This document shows, one piece after another, positions 8,701 to 18,772 of a stretch of DNA of 64,000 bases; within the stretch, counting starts at the first letter, position 1, and every line of letters starts with the position of its first letter. Made by a program: the position numbers and the translations under genes. The notes beneath the pieces are model-generated. The model was not told the DNA's origin. It made no database searches and saw only the letters and a list, made by a program, of their open reading frames with translations. Source of the stretch: JASGMR01 sp963664675 (GTDB lineage: Bacteria > Thermotogota > Thermotogae > Petrotogales > Kosmotogaceae); the NCBI GenBank assembly GCA_963664675.2, contig CAXXLB010000002.1:372001-436000 (forward strand), read 5' to 3'.

Positions 8701-11250
8701 TTATTCCGGGGATTTTTCCCTGTTGAAATATCCCTCTATTATTACCTTTTCGATCTTTTCTTTGGAAACGGGTTTCATGAAATAATAACCCTGAACTATA
8801 TTGCAGTCAAAGTCCTTGAGAACCGCTATTTCCGATTCCCTTTCCACTCCTTCACTTATTATTTCCAGATCTATGGATTTTCCAAGCTTGATTATACCTT
8901 CAAGAAGATTCTTACCATGCGTGAAGGAAATCTTCTCGATTATGCTCTTATCAATCTTGAGGATATTAACTTTGAGTGATGTCAAATAGGATAAAGAAGA
9001 ATAACCCACTCCGAAATCATCAAGAGCTATTTTGAGTTTCAGGGCTTTGAGCTTTTTTATGAATTCGGAAAAATATTCGAGATCATCGATCGTCGTATTT
9101 TCCGTTATCTCAAGAACCATTTTTTCGGGATTTATTTTATTCCTGTCGATTTGAGACTTGAGAAACTTCAGAAAAGATTCATTCAACTGAATGGGTGAAA
9201 CATTTATGGCAATCATTTTGTAGTCTACATTGTATCTGTCCCATTCATTGGCTATTTTGAAGATCTCCTTGATAACCCATTCTCCAATGCTTATGATCTC
9301 ACCTGTTTTTTCGGCTATAGATATGAATTCATCAGGGGGAACTATGCCAAGTTTTTTGTTATTCCATCTGAGCAGTGCTTCAATACCCACGTATTCATTG
9401 TTAGAAATATTGAATTGTGGCTGATAGTTCAAATAAAATTCTTCATTATTTATAGCATTTTTCAATTCCAGTTCGATATCAAGTTCTCTCTCCAATTTCT
9501 CCCTGATTTTTTCATTGAAGAGAACACAATTGTTCTTTCCCTTGGATTTTGCCTCATTCAACGCGGAATCGGCATTTTTCAGAAGTTCTTCAAAATCAGT
9601 TCCGTCTTCAGGACTGAAAGCTACTCCTAAACTTGCACTAATATTTATTTCCCTGTTATCCACTATAAAAGAGTTTCTGAATAAAGAATATATATATTTA
9701 CAAAACCTCTGAACCTGTCCTTTATCGGAATATTTTTTGATAAAATAAATGAATTCATCCCCGCCGTATCTGCACAAAACAGCGTTCTCATTTGAAAGCT
9801 CAGATAAAAATTTTGAAATGATTACCAGAAGTTTATTTCCGAATGAGTGTCCGTACATATCATTGACCCTCTTAAAATCGTCAAGATCGATGAATATGAT
9901 TGCACAATCTCTGTTTCCTGCTTCAAGATATTTATCGACTTCTACGGATAGATATCTTCTGTTCTTTATTCCCGTGAGAGAATCGTGAAAAGAATTGTAT
10001 TCGATTTTCCTCTGATATTCTATGGTTTGAGTAACGTCAGACAGAGATCCTGCTAATTTCAAAACCTTTCCTTCGGAATCTTTGAGAGACTTTCCTTTTA
10101 TTCTCACCCATTTTATCACCCCGGATGAAATCTTAATTCTACATGTCACATCCACGTATTCATCAATGCCGTCTACAACTTTTTTAATCGCTTCCATAAA
10201 GTCACAATAATCTTCTTTCACGACGAAGTTTTTAAATTGAACATTTTTAATGTTGACCTTATCTTCAATTATCTCCAAGAATCTTTCCGAAATAAAGACA
10301 TCGTCCGATACTTTATCATATTCCCAGATGGCATCCTTCGCTCCCGCAACTGCAAGTGCATATCTTTCTTCCTTTGCAATCAATTCCTCTTTAAGTTTTT
10401 CAAGAACGTTTATGTTCCGGGATTTTTTGAAAGATTTCACCTGAACGACGAGAATAATCAGGAAAAATAGTACTATTACAGTCGACAGAAAAGTAACCTG
10501 AATAATCAAGGCATCACCGTACTTTTCTCTGTATATCATATCCATTTTCCACTGTATATCCATAATATTGAGTGTCTCTTCGTTTTCATACGAGATTTTA
10601 TCGAAAGAATTATCACTGTTTGTGTAAAAAACATTGTCGCTTGAGTCGCGAAACTGTATGTAGTACCTTTCATTATAGTATCCATTAATGATTTTGTTTA
10701 AAAAATCGCCGAGATCGACCACGGAAACAAAAAAACCGTTGAATTCACCGTTGTAAAAAACCGGTGCATTAGTGGTAAAACTCAGAATGGAAAAATCAGT
10801 AAATTTCATTTCATATGGATCGTTTCCGGTGATTACATTTCCATTTATGGCCTTTTCAACTGAAGAACTGAATTCGGATTTCCCTTCGAAAGTACTTCCG
10901 AGGATGGCTTCGTAACCCTTCCCCTTTGGGAAGAGCATATCCGTTTCTTTCATGGCATTTTTATGTTGAAAAAAAGCAATGTTATTGCATCTGTTTAGAT
11001 AAAACTTCGAAATTTTATCAAACTCCTCTTCAGAGATACCTTTGTCATTGTCAAAATGAAACTGCATAGCAATAAGAGGAGACAAGCTTCTGTTCAAACA
11101 GTTCTCTATATTGGCAACTAAATCCTTTCTATCATTTATCAAACGATTTTCAAGAATCTGAAAATTAAAATCATAATGAACTTTAATTAAAATTATAATC
11201 ATGATAGTAACAATAACCGATTCAATGATAAAAAATTTATATGATTTCAA
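8701..11250 (-). CDS. Membrane sensor with Cache, PAS, GGDEF and EAL domains (c-di-GMP turnover)
   Basis: About 849 residues. A first membrane helix (~5-24), a ~220-residue extracytoplasmic sensing region of Cache type, a second helix (~245-270), a PAS domain with PAC (~295-410), a GGDEF domain with an intact YGGDEF motif (~495-500) and an EAL domain with intact EALLRW, NVSP, EITEN, DDFGVGYSS and SEGVE motifs. Both catalytic halves look competent, so it may make or destroy cyclic di-GMP in response to an external ligand. No RxxD inhibitory site precedes GGDEF. A TTG at 11262 directly abuts AAAGGAG, which is too close; the TTG at 11250, twelve bases past GGAG, is preferred, but the start is uncertain. 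Monocistronic and convergent with the mannosidase operon. Confidence 0.9.
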   Translation of the reverse strand: MKSYKFFIIESVIVTIMIIILIKVHYDFNFQILENRLINDRKDLVANIENCLNRSLSPLIAMQFHFDNDKGISEEEFDKISKFYLNRCNNIAFFQHKNAMKETDMLFPKGKGYEAILGSTFEGKSEFSSSVEKAINGNVITGNDPYEMKFTDFSILSFTTNAPVFYNGEFNGFFVSVVDLGDFLNKIINGYYNERYYIQFRDSSDNVFYTNSDNSFDKISYENEETLNIMDIQWKMDMIYREKYGDALIIQVTFLSTVIVLFFLIILVVQVKSFKKSRNINVLEKLKEELIAKEERYALAVAGAKDAIWEYDKVSDDVFISERFLEIIEDKVNIKNVQFKNFVVKEDYCDFMEAIKKVVDGIDEYVDVTCRIKISSGVIKWVRIKGKSLKDSEGKVLKLAGSLSDVTQTIEYQRKIEYNSFHDSLTGIKNRRYLSVEVDKYLEAGNRDCAIIFIDLDDFKRVNDMYGHSFGNKLLVIISKFLSELSNENAVLCRYGGDEFIYFIKKYSDKGQVQRFCKYIYSLFRNSFIVDNREINISASLGVAFSPEDGTDFEELLKNADSALNEAKSKGKNNCVLFNEKIREKLERELDIELELKNAINNEEFYLNYQPQFNISNNEYVGIEALLRWNNKKLGIVPPDEFISIAEKTGEIISIGEWVIKEIFKIANEWDRYNVDYKMIAINVSPIQLNESFLKFLKSQIDRNKINPEKMVLEITENTTIDDLEYFSEFIKKLKALKLKIALDDFGVGYSSLSYLTSLKVNILKIDKSIIEKISFTHGKNLLEGIIKLGKSIDLEIISEGVERESEIAVLKDFDCNIVQGYYFMKPVSKEKIEKVIIEGYFNREKSPE

Positions 11251-11262
11251 AAGTATCGCCAA

Positions 11263-12314
11263 CTCCTTTTAACGAAGTATAGCATAGAAAAAACTCAATA
11301 CAATCATGAAATTACCACTTGCCACAGATTACGAATTTATAGACAAAACAATGTTTTGTTATGCATTATCAATATAATATTATAGTTGTTGAAGAATATA
11401 AACATATTTTAGATCGTTATTCCACAAAATTTTTCAAAATAAATAAAAATTCGCAAAAATTTTTAATTAAACAGTTCGAAATTTGAGCAAAACTAAGGAA
11501 TTTATAGGAGCGTTCTTATAGGACCTCTAAATCGCAATATATAGAAATTTATTGTTGCCCTGTCTCAGAGCTTAAAAGGTCACTTCTTCAGCCACATTAT
11601 ATACAATGACTCTTTAGAGATCATATTGTGAAAAGAATTATGGAAAATTATCATTTGGAAGCTATTATGGGTTTACCAATAAAATATCTGAATTGATAGC
11701 CAAAATGCCCGAACTCATGGAACCTGAATCAGTTTATGTTATTATAAATGATGATAAATTCTGAATAACCACTTTTTTAAAACGTATAGTTAAGAAATTT
11801 TTTTCATTGTTCTTACTTAAAAAAATGCCGATTACAACATCTTCTTGAAACTCAAATTGTTTGTGCGGCAGAAATAAAACAGGCGCTCTGAATTCTCTTT
11901 GCAGATACTATAAAGCACACTTTGAAAAATGAAAGAAATTCCATCTGTCCGGGAAAGGATGAAACAAATCGATTATAAATATTGAAAACCACGGAAGTCA
12001 TCTTTTGGAAGAATAGATTGATGATATTATGAGAGATTTTTTGCAAATGAAATCAAAAGAAACATCACGACAACAACGGATTTGATTTTGCAACCATGAA
12101 AAAATTCAGAATTTCATAATTAAGATATATAGCTTAGAAACGGGTAGTATGCTTTTTCTTTATTTTAAATGTTTGTGGAAACTTACAGCCATTTAGCACC
12201 GATATTTCGTGATATTATTTTTTGATTGATTTTATAAAGGCGTGTGGGTAAAATGAAAAACTGTACTGTGATAAACGGGATAGTAAAATAAACTCATACT
12301 AAGGAGGATTTTTT
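11263..12314. other. About 1 kb without an intact gene; decayed coding sequence
   Basis: Very AT-rich for the first ~220 bases (promoter region of the c-di-GMP gene). From about 11560 to 12120 short stretches read like protein in shifting plus-strand frames, for example MENYHLEAIMGLPIKYLN near 11640 and KISELIAKMPELMEPES in another frame of the same DNA, each soon ending in stops. I could not assign a family. It adjoins the acetyltransferase pseudogene, so the whole stretch looks like a relic of one or more lost genes. Confidence 0.5.
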
Positions 12315-12944
12315 ATGGCTATTCCGGATAAAAAAATATCCACGGGAAAATGACTTCGAAACGGTATATTTGAAAAATGTTACCACAAACTCAAACATCA
12401 CCATTGGTGATTATACATTCTATAATGATTTTGTCTAAGATCCAAGACAATTTGAAAAGAATAACGTACTGTACCATTATCCTGTCAACAGTGACAAATT
12501 GGTTATCGGAAAATTCTGTTCCATTGCATGTGTTGCGAAATTTCTCTTTACCAGCGCAAACCACACACTTAAATCACTTTCAACTTATCCCTTTCCAATA
12601 TTCTTTGAAGAATGGGATATTGATAGAGATAATATCAAATTTGCCTGGGATAATAAAGGCGATATTGTAATTGGAAACGATGTATGGATAGGGTATGAGG
12701 CGATTATCTTATCGGCAGTACAATATAGGTGACGGTACAATTATAGGAACAAGAGCGGTTGTAACAAAGGATGTTGCACCTTATACGATTGTCGGAGGTA
12801 TTCCAGCAAAAAATAAAAAAAAGGTTTGATGATGAAACAATTAATGCTTTGTTGAATTTAAAATGGTGGAACTGGTCTTATGAAAGAATTAAAAAGTCTT
12901 TTTCATACATCGCGAACGACGAAATTGATAAACTCTATGTTTAA
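12315..12944 (+). pseudogene. Vat/CatB-type hexapeptide-repeat acetyltransferase, broken
   Basis: Joining frames gives a complete xenobiotic (streptogramin-type) acetyltransferase of ~210 residues: MAIPDKK, GDYTFYNDFV, LVIGKFCSIA, FTSANHTLKSLSTYPF, DIVIGNDVWIGYEAI, GTRAVVTKDVAPYTIVGGIPA and a WWNW C-terminus, the left-handed beta-helix family. It has at least four lesions: an extra A in an A7 run near 12333-12339, an in-frame TAA at 12436-12438, an extra base near 12722 (GTACAATATAGG), and a shift in the A-rich run near 12808-12822. AAGGAGG still precedes the ATG. Several independent lesions argue for true decay, not a sequencing slip. Members O-acetylate streptogramin A or other small molecules. 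Confidence 0.9.
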
Positions 12945-12964
12945 CTGAAATATCGTTAATATTT

Positions 12965-12995
12965 AAGAGGGTAAACCTTTTTGGACTGCCCTCTT
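12965..12995 (+). terminator. Stem-loop after the acetyltransferase pseudogene
   Basis: AAGAGGG (12965-12971) can pair with CCCTCTT (12989-12995) around a 17-base loop, followed by TTCAA. Located 20 bases after the pseudogene stop. Probably its old terminator; the long loop and weak T-tract lower confidence. Confidence 0.4.
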
Positions 12996-13027
12996 TTCAA
13001 CTGAAATATCCGATCATTCATCAATAA

Positions 13028-13362
13028 TCAATTAAAAACAAGCATTTGCAATATTTTATCCGTATTTATGCAATATCTTTTTCCGGGACGATCGCAATGA
13101 AATGATATGATTATACACACAATACCTAAAACAGAAAGTATTACCCGTCCTGTAACAAAAGCTGATGTAAATGCACAAAATCATGTTCTTCACCATAAAG
13201 CAGGAGAGTTACAGAATTTCCAATTATATCCTTATAAGCTGGAAGATAAATTCCAAATGCTCTCGTGATCAAAATAATTGCCAATAAAACATATACGAAA
13301 GCCCCTTTTTCGTTTCCAAGCAGCATCGCTATTTCAAATACCAGAAAAGATGATGATAACAA
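13028..13362 (-). pseudogene. Remnant of a small membrane protein
   Basis: On the minus strand a hydrophobic segment (FVYVLLAIILITRAFGIYLP) is followed, after a one-base frame change near 13170-13190, by AFVTGRVILSVLGIVCIIIS and a stop at 13028. Together they resemble two to three membrane helices of a small integral membrane protein whose frame has been broken. No family recognised and no clear ribosome site; an alternative is chance open reading in AT-rich DNA. Confidence 0.3.
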
Positions 13363-13421
13363 TACACGAAACCCGAAACAATTAATCCGTAAAAGGCTGT
13401 ATAATTAAAATCCAAATATGT

Positions 13422-13898
13422 CTATTCCTTATGACTCTGAAATTTCCCTGAAAGAGTAGCCTGCTGTAGAATGTGGCCGTCGATCTGTGACAGCAAATCT
13501 TTTTTTCTGCTTTCAGGAGGCAAATCACATTTACAGTCCAAAATATAAACGGTGAACACATATACATGAATAGATTTGAACGGTGGCTTCGGCCCCCTGT
13601 ACCTGTTCTTTCCATACGCCATTCCCTGTATCGCATCACCAAGACTTTCCACCGTCCTGCCGGCGGGGATGGCTTCCGGAATGACTTTCTGTACGGGAAT
13701 ATTCCATATCACCCAGTGGTTATAGTTTGGAAAAATGGGATGCGATGCATCATCCATGGTGATCGCAATGGATTTCGCGTTTTGGGCAATCCCATCCAGT
13801 CTCAGGGAAGGAGAGATATCTTTGCCACGACCCGTATGTTTGAGTGGTATCCACTCGCCTTCAGGAAAAGATTCGCTTATAACTTCCAGTTTCTTCAT
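13422..13898 (-). CDS. YbhB/YbcL family Raf-kinase-inhibitor-like protein (PEBP)
   Basis: 158 residues, the usual length of bacterial phosphatidylethanolamine-binding-like proteins. Hallmarks of the ligand pocket are present: ISPSLRLDGIAQNAKSIAITMDDAS near 28-52, NHWVIWNIP (~59-68) and GKNRYRGPKPPF (~95-106). No signal peptide, so cytoplasmic. The biochemical role of bacterial members is not settled. The gene stands alone between the pseudogene region and the TsaA-UvrA operon. A GAGGTGATTTGA ribosome site precedes the ATG. Confidence 0.88.
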   Translation of the reverse strand: MKKLEVISESFPEGEWIPLKHTGRGKDISPSLRLDGIAQNAKSIAITMDDASHPIFPNYNHWVIWNIPVQKVIPEAIPAGRTVESLGDAIQGMAYGKNRYRGPKPPFKSIHVYVFTVYILDCKCDLPPESRKKDLLSQIDGHILQQATLSGKFQSHKE

Positions 13899-14011
13899 GA
13901 TTCAAATCACCTCTTTCCCGTAATTTCACAGATAATTCAAATTCAGTATAGCACGAGCTTTGTAATTGCAAAAAAAAAACAATCGAGTTTATTTTTCGCA
14001 AATATCACCGA

Positions 14012-17000
14012 TCATTTCGATGAAGGGAAAATGATTTTCTTCAATATCCTTCCGGTATAACTTTTTTTCATCAAGGCAACTTTCTCCGGAGTTCCCTGTG
14101 CAACAATGTTACCCCCTTCTTCTCCGCCTTCCAGTCCCATGTCAATAATCCAGTCCGCACTTTTAACAACCTCCATATTGTGCTCTATAACGATTACCGT
14201 GTTTCCCGCCAGTTTTATCCGGTGCAGAATGTTAAGCAAATTCTGAACATCGGAGAAATGAAGACCGGTTGTGGGCTCATCCAGTAAATATATCGTTCTT
14301 CCCGTATCGGGTTTACTCAACTCCTTCGCAAGTTTTATCCTCTGTGCTTCGCCTCCCGATAAAGTGAGTGCACTTTGACCGAGTTTAATGTATCCCAGAC
14401 CCACGTCGTACAGCGTTTTTAGTATGATGAAAATCTTTTTGTTGTCTCTGAAAAAATACAAAGCCTCTTCGATATTCATATTCAGGACATCCACTATACA
14501 TTTATCGTTGTATTTTATTTCCAGTGTATCGGCATTAAACCGTTTCCCATGACAGATGGGACATTCCACCCATACATCGGGCATAAAATGCATCTCGACA
14601 CGTCTTCTTCCCTCTCCTCCACACACTTCACATTGTCCTTCCTTGCTGTTGAAACTGAATCTGTTTTTCCTGTAACCCCTCTCTTTCGCTTCTTCGGTTG
14701 CGGCAAAAAGATTTCTTATATGATCAAATACTCCGGTGTATGTTGCGGGATTGGAGCGCGGGGTACATCCGATCGGACGTTGTGAGATTCTGATAACTTT
14801 ATCCACATTTTCGAGTCCTTCCACATTTTCATAATCTACGTGAATACCATCCGAATTATTCAGAAATCCTGATAATACGGGAAACAGGGTTTCCAGAATC
14901 AAACTGCTTTTTCCCGATCCGCTGACACCGGTAACACATGTGAATATTCCAAGCGGAAACTTCACGTCGATATTTTTCAGATTATTGCAGTCTATTCCCT
15001 TTATCTTTATCCAGCCATAGGGTTTTTTCCTCTCTCCGTTGTCGATCATCGTGACATGTTTTATACCCGCAAGATATTTTCCTGTCTCGGAATCATGATT
15101 TTTCACAATTTCTTCCGGTGAGCCTTCCGAATCTATATACCCTCCATGAATTCCCGCTCCTGGTCCAATATCTATGATTTTATCTGCCGCAAGCATAGTA
15201 TCCGTGTCATGTTCTACGACAAGAACGGTGTTTCCGCTGTCTCTTATATTTTTAAGAATTTTTATCAGCCTGTTTTGGTCTCTGGGGTGTAATCCGGCGG
15301 AGGGTTCATCGAGTATATACAAAATATTTATAATTCCGCTTCCCAGTTGGGCCGCGAGTCGTAATCTCTGCAATTCCCCGCCTGAAAGTGATGGAATTGA
15401 TCTGTCAAGGGTCAGATAAGATACACCTACCTCAATCAGATTCTCCAGTCTGTTACTCAACTCCTTCAATACCGCTGTGGATATTCTCAGTTGTTCCTCC
15501 GACAAACTTTGCGGCAAATCGTTTACCCATTTTTTCAGTTCTTCAATAGTCATCACAACTGTTTCGGGAAATCTTGTTTCTGCAACGGTGACAAACCGTC
15601 CTTCGGGAGTCAGACGTTCTCCTTTACATCCGCTGCAGATTTTCTCAGTCATAAACTCATCAGATATTCTGCTTGCTGTATTTCCATTGTTTTCTCTGAA
15701 CAGACGCGATATAGTATGAAACGCGCCTTCTACCGGCCTCACTATTTCTCCTTTTCTTCCGTTGGTGTTCTTATAGATGAATTTCACTTTTCTGTCGCCG
15801 GAACCGTAGATAGCCTGTCGTTTGAAATCCTCAGGCAGTTCTTTCCACGGTACTTCAAGATCGACTTTCATCGATTCTGCCAGTGCGAGTACTTCTCCTT
15901 TCATCCAGTTGGCATTTGGTTTTTGCCTGAACTTTCTCAGGTTTCCCCACCATTTTGAAGTGCCGTCTAGAACGGACAAATTCGGATTTGATACAATGAG
16001 GCCGGGATCAACTTCGAGTTTTACACCCAGTCCCTTACAAACGGGACACATGCTTTCAGGATTATTAAAGCTGAAAGTTGAAGTTGTCAGTTCAAAAAAT
16101 ATACGGTCACAATAATAGCATATTTCCTTTGTCTGAAACATGAATTTATCGCTCTGGTTGACAATGACGATTATTGCCCCGTTACCGGCGATCAAAGCTT
16201 TTTCTATACATTTTTTTAGTTCTTTTCTATACGAAACTTTTTTCTTTGGTTCCTGACCCGATGACACGAATTCTCCGAGAGCACTCTCACTTTTAAACGG
16301 GCGAATAACGAATTCTGTTCCGTGTGAGATCTTCGTAAGGACATCCACTATCTCATTCGTTTTTAAAGGTGTAATCGCCCTTCCGCATTCAGGACAGTGT
16401 CTCACGCCTATCCCGGAAAAAAGAAGCTTCAAATAATCATAGACATCTGTCATCGTACCGACCGTCGATCTCGGATTCCTTCCTGTGTTTTTCTGCTCAA
16501 TTGCCACCGCGGGAGGAAGCCCGGTGATCTGATCAAAATCGGGTTTTTCCATCAGCTCGAAATTAACTCTGTTTGAAGTGGCCACGCTGTTCATAAAACG
16601 TCTCTGGCTCTCTGCATATATTGTATCGAAGGCCAGACTGGATTTTCCACTTCCACTCACTCCCGTGATAACCGTCATTTTGTTCTTCGGGATGGTGAAA
16701 CTTATATTTTTCAGATTATTCTGCCTGGCACCCTTTACGATTATTTCGTCGGGACGGTATTCATCATTCGAAGTTTCTTCCCCGACAAAATCAATTAAGG
16801 TTTTTGTGTTTCGTTCTTCTCCCGTCATATATTTTTTTATCCGGCTGATATCTGACTTTCCAATTTCGATTCCTTCAATGTTTACCTCCGGGCCTCTTTC
16901 ATTGAGCCACTTAGGCCAGTGTTTCAACCACTCAGGAACACGGTATTCCCTCACTCTGTCGAATGAAAGAATATAAGGAACGATACCTATAACAGGAGTT

Positions 17001-17419
17001 TTATCGAATGCATCTAGACCCGAAATCTCCATATATCTGTTTTGAATGTCCATGCGAAGAATTTTTGAAACCGACATAGCGATTGGATTGGGACGAACAG
17101 GTGATCTAGAAGCGAAAACACCCGTTCTGGGGGCCTTTTCATATGGAGGATTACATTGTGTTGTTTTTCTGTAGTTACTCTTATTAAATCTGTCAAACCA
17201 CCACAGAATTTTTACGTGTGAGAATCCCTCCAGGTAATTGAAAAAACCTTCATCCGTATCTTCCAATTCAATCAGACATTTGCCATCCCTCTTTCTTACA
17301 GAACCCAGTCGATTGATCGAACAACGTTTTTCGATTTCAGAATTCATAAAAAAATTTGTTTGATCACTTACGGCGGCACTTTTTATTTCACCTGTCCGCC
17401 ACTTATTCCAGTTTTTCAT
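14012..17419 (-). CDS. TsaA/TrmO-like domain fused to a UvrA-family ABC ATPase
   Basis: 1135 residues. Residues ~34-165 form a TsaA (TrmO) domain: NRLGSVRKRDGK, FSHVKILWWF, ASRSPVRPNPIAMS (103-116) and GLDAFDKTPVIGIVPYI, the core of E. coli TrmO, which methylates t6A37 of tRNA with SAM. From ~225 the protein is UvrA-like: Walker A GVSGSGKSS at 253-261, a zinc module CYYCDR...CPVCKG, signature SLSGGELQRLRLAAQLGSG, a second Walker A GVSGSGKSS, second zinc module CEVCGGEGRRR...CPICHG, signature TLSGGEAQRIKLAKEL and LLDEPTTGLH. The segment corresponding to the UvrB-binding region looks shortened, so a UvrA2-like class is likelier than the canonical repair subunit. Coupled by ATGA overlap to the TsaA-like gene upstream. 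The fusion is continuous and free of stops. Function unknown. Confidence 0.9.
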   Translation of the reverse strand: MKNWNKWRTGEIKSAAVSDQTNFFMNSEIEKRCSINRLGSVRKRDGKCLIELEDTDEGFFNYLEGFSHVKILWWFDRFNKSNYRKTTQCNPPYEKAPRTGVFASRSPVRPNPIAMSVSKILRMDIQNRYMEISGLDAFDKTPVIGIVPYILSFDRVREYRVPEWLKHWPKWLNERGPEVNIEGIEIGKSDISRIKKYMTGEERNTKTLIDFVGEETSNDEYRPDEIIVKGARQNNLKNISFTIPKNKMTVITGVSGSGKSSLAFDTIYAESQRRFMNSVATSNRVNFELMEKPDFDQITGLPPAVAIEQKNTGRNPRSTVGTMTDVYDYLKLLFSGIGVRHCPECGRAITPLKTNEIVDVLTKISHGTEFVIRPFKSESALGEFVSSGQEPKKKVSYRKELKKCIEKALIAGNGAIIVIVNQSDKFMFQTKEICYYCDRIFFELTTSTFSFNNPESMCPVCKGLGVKLEVDPGLIVSNPNLSVLDGTSKWWGNLRKFRQKPNANWMKGEVLALAESMKVDLEVPWKELPEDFKRQAIYGSGDRKVKFIYKNTNGRKGEIVRPVEGAFHTISRLFRENNGNTASRISDEFMTEKICSGCKGERLTPEGRFVTVAETRFPETVVMTIEELKKWVNDLPQSLSEEQLRISTAVLKELSNRLENLIEVGVSYLTLDRSIPSLSGGELQRLRLAAQLGSGIINILYILDEPSAGLHPRDQNRLIKILKNIRDSGNTVLVVEHDTDTMLAADKIIDIGPGAGIHGGYIDSEGSPEEIVKNHDSETGKYLAGIKHVTMIDNGERKKPYGWIKIKGIDCNNLKNIDVKFPLGIFTCVTGVSGSGKSSLILETLFPVLSGFLNNSDGIHVDYENVEGLENVDKVIRISQRPIGCTPRSNPATYTGVFDHIRNLFAATEEAKERGYRKNRFSFNSKEGQCEVCGGEGRRRVEMHFMPDVWVECPICHGKRFNADTLEIKYNDKCIVDVLNMNIEEALYFFRDNKKIFIILKTLYDVGLGYIKLGQSALTLSGGEAQRIKLAKELSKPDTGRTIYLLDEPTTGLHFSDVQNLLNILHRIKLAGNTVIVIEHNMEVVKSADWIIDMGLEGGEEGGNIVAQGTPEKVALMKKSYTGRILKKIIFPSSK

Positions 17420-17811
17420 AAAATCAGGTACCCTGAATATTTTCCCCTGTCCTCGCAGGGAAAATACGCTTTTATATCAAATACGGTTGCCTCATCCTGT
17501 CTCAAATTGTAATCGAGTTCAACGATTCCCTCTTTCTCATTCACATTCAATATTCCTGTCACGATCGGATAAAGTTCTCCCTTTTCCGATAAAAAGTTTT
17601 TTGTGTGGACTTCTCCTCCAATATTTTTAAAGCCGTCCGGACGATCGATGGAAGTACATCCCTTTCTTTTTTTCAAAAATATTGAAGCGTGACTGAACAA
17701 TTCCAGATATTTCAATGCAGGCCTGTATTCAGGTATCACATGTACTACGGTAATCTGTTTATCCTTGATCAGTTTTCCAATCGGGAAAATCTCATATATA
17801 ACGTCTTTCAT
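17416..17811 (-). CDS. Short TsaA/TrmO-like protein
   Basis: 131 residues with the beginning (YEIFPIGKLIKD, ELFSHASIFL) and the end (ELYPIVTGILNVN, VFDIKAYFPCEDR) of the TsaA fold. The central RSPxRPNP segment that forms the active site in TrmO and is present in the fused protein downstream is missing, with KKRKGCTSIDRPDG in its place. It therefore may be a non-catalytic or differently acting TsaA. TTGGAGG precedes the ATG by 6 bases. Its TGA overlaps the ATG of the TsaA-UvrA gene, so the two are made together; a heteromeric TsaA pair is a reasonable inference. Confidence 0.8.
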   Translation of the reverse strand: MKDVIYEIFPIGKLIKDKQITVVHVIPEYRPALKYLELFSHASIFLKKRKGCTSIDRPDGFKNIGGEVHTKNFLSEKGELYPIVTGILNVNEKEGIVELDYNLRQDEATVFDIKAYFPCEDRGKYSGYLIL

Positions 17812-18196
17812 ATTGTTCCTCCAACGAAGTAATTTTTCAAAAAAATTTTATAGCACAGCGATGTCTTTTTGTAAAACATGCGAATATTTACATATCACCA
17901 TTCACAGTTATTATGTTCCGCTTATCCCTGAACAAGGTTATTATATTCAATTGTCACAGAAAATGTTTTGCTCATATTGCTTTTTGCTGAGCACGATTTT
18001 GCCGGTATGTACTTCGAATTGATTTTATTCGGATGGATTGTGTTGCAACAGATATTATTTTGAAAAGAAAAACAGAAACGCTTTTTTTTGAGCATTACGG
18101 GTATTTTCAATACAATGGACACTGCGAAATCTGATTTACCGCAAACAAGGCGCTGAAAAAATCTGACGATTATATCGAATGAGCTTTCATGATTCG
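17812..18196. other. 385 bases with no convincing gene
   Basis: Contains the promoter region of the TsaA operon (minus strand) near 17820-17900. The rest is AT-rich. A minus-strand frame of ~90 codons from a TTG at 18200 has no ribosome site and a cysteine/phenylalanine-rich translation unlike any family I know. No stable hairpin or repeat seen. Confidence 0.5.
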
Positions 18197-18607
18197 TCAA
18201 TCAAATTTTACAAATGCCACGAGATTTCCTTTATCGCAGGGAACGAAATCAAGTGATTCATAAAAACTGCGCATTTCGGCCGTATCATCGGCGAGAAGTA
18301 CTTTTTGTCTGACGCGGGGATATTTTTTAACTATTATTTCAGTCAGAGCCGTTCCTATTCCTTTTCTTTTATACGATTTTAAAACGAGAATATCCTGAAT
18401 ATAAAGGATAGTTTCCTCATCTCCAACCGCCCTCGCTAAACCAACGAGCATATTATCGTGCCAGGCAGAAATCACGAAAAGGGATTTATTTATAGCACTG
18501 TACAATTTCTTCATATCCTTCGTGTAAAAAGAAAACCCGGCATCGTTATAAAGATTCTCCAGACTTCCCATATCGGGCACAGTATTCTCAATATATTCAA
18601 TTTTCAC
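18197..18607 (-). CDS. GNAT family N-acetyltransferase
   Basis: 136 residues from the chosen start, a compact single GNAT domain. The acetyl-CoA loop is seen in VLKSYKRKGIGTALTEIIV (~80-98, Q/RxxGxG/A motif), preceded by the beta-4 strand LYIQDILVL and followed by YESLDFVPC. An ATG at 18634 lacks a ribosome site, while AGGGAG lies nine bases before the GTG at 18607, giving the start MKIEYIENT; the GTG is preferred. The acceptor substrate is unknown. Monocistronic. Confidence 0.85.
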   Translation of the reverse strand: MKIEYIENTVPDMGSLENLYNDAGFSFYTKDMKKLYSAINKSLFVISAWHDNMLVGLARAVGDEETILYIQDILVLKSYKRKGIGTALTEIIVKKYPRVRQKVLLADDTAEMRSFYESLDFVPCDKGNLVAFVKFD

Positions 18608-18772
18608 AACATCACTCTCCCTGAGATCGTTCATGTTTCAATTAAATCATATTTCTTCAACACAATTGGTTTTATGAAAGGATTTAAAAGCATTCCACTT
18701 TTGAAAAATAAAATTATAACTTCTATCGAACAAAGAAGTACTATATTCTTAAGATAAAATTCACCGCACTCA

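Noticed and set aside
12377..12732. Two plus-strand frames of 77 and 97 codons as separate genes
   Set aside because: One is the middle of the broken Vat-type acetyltransferase; the other is its out-of-frame shadow.
17922..18200. 92-codon minus-strand frame after the GNAT gene
   Set aside because: TTG start without ribosome site, cysteine/phenylalanine-rich translation with no family resemblance; most likely chance.
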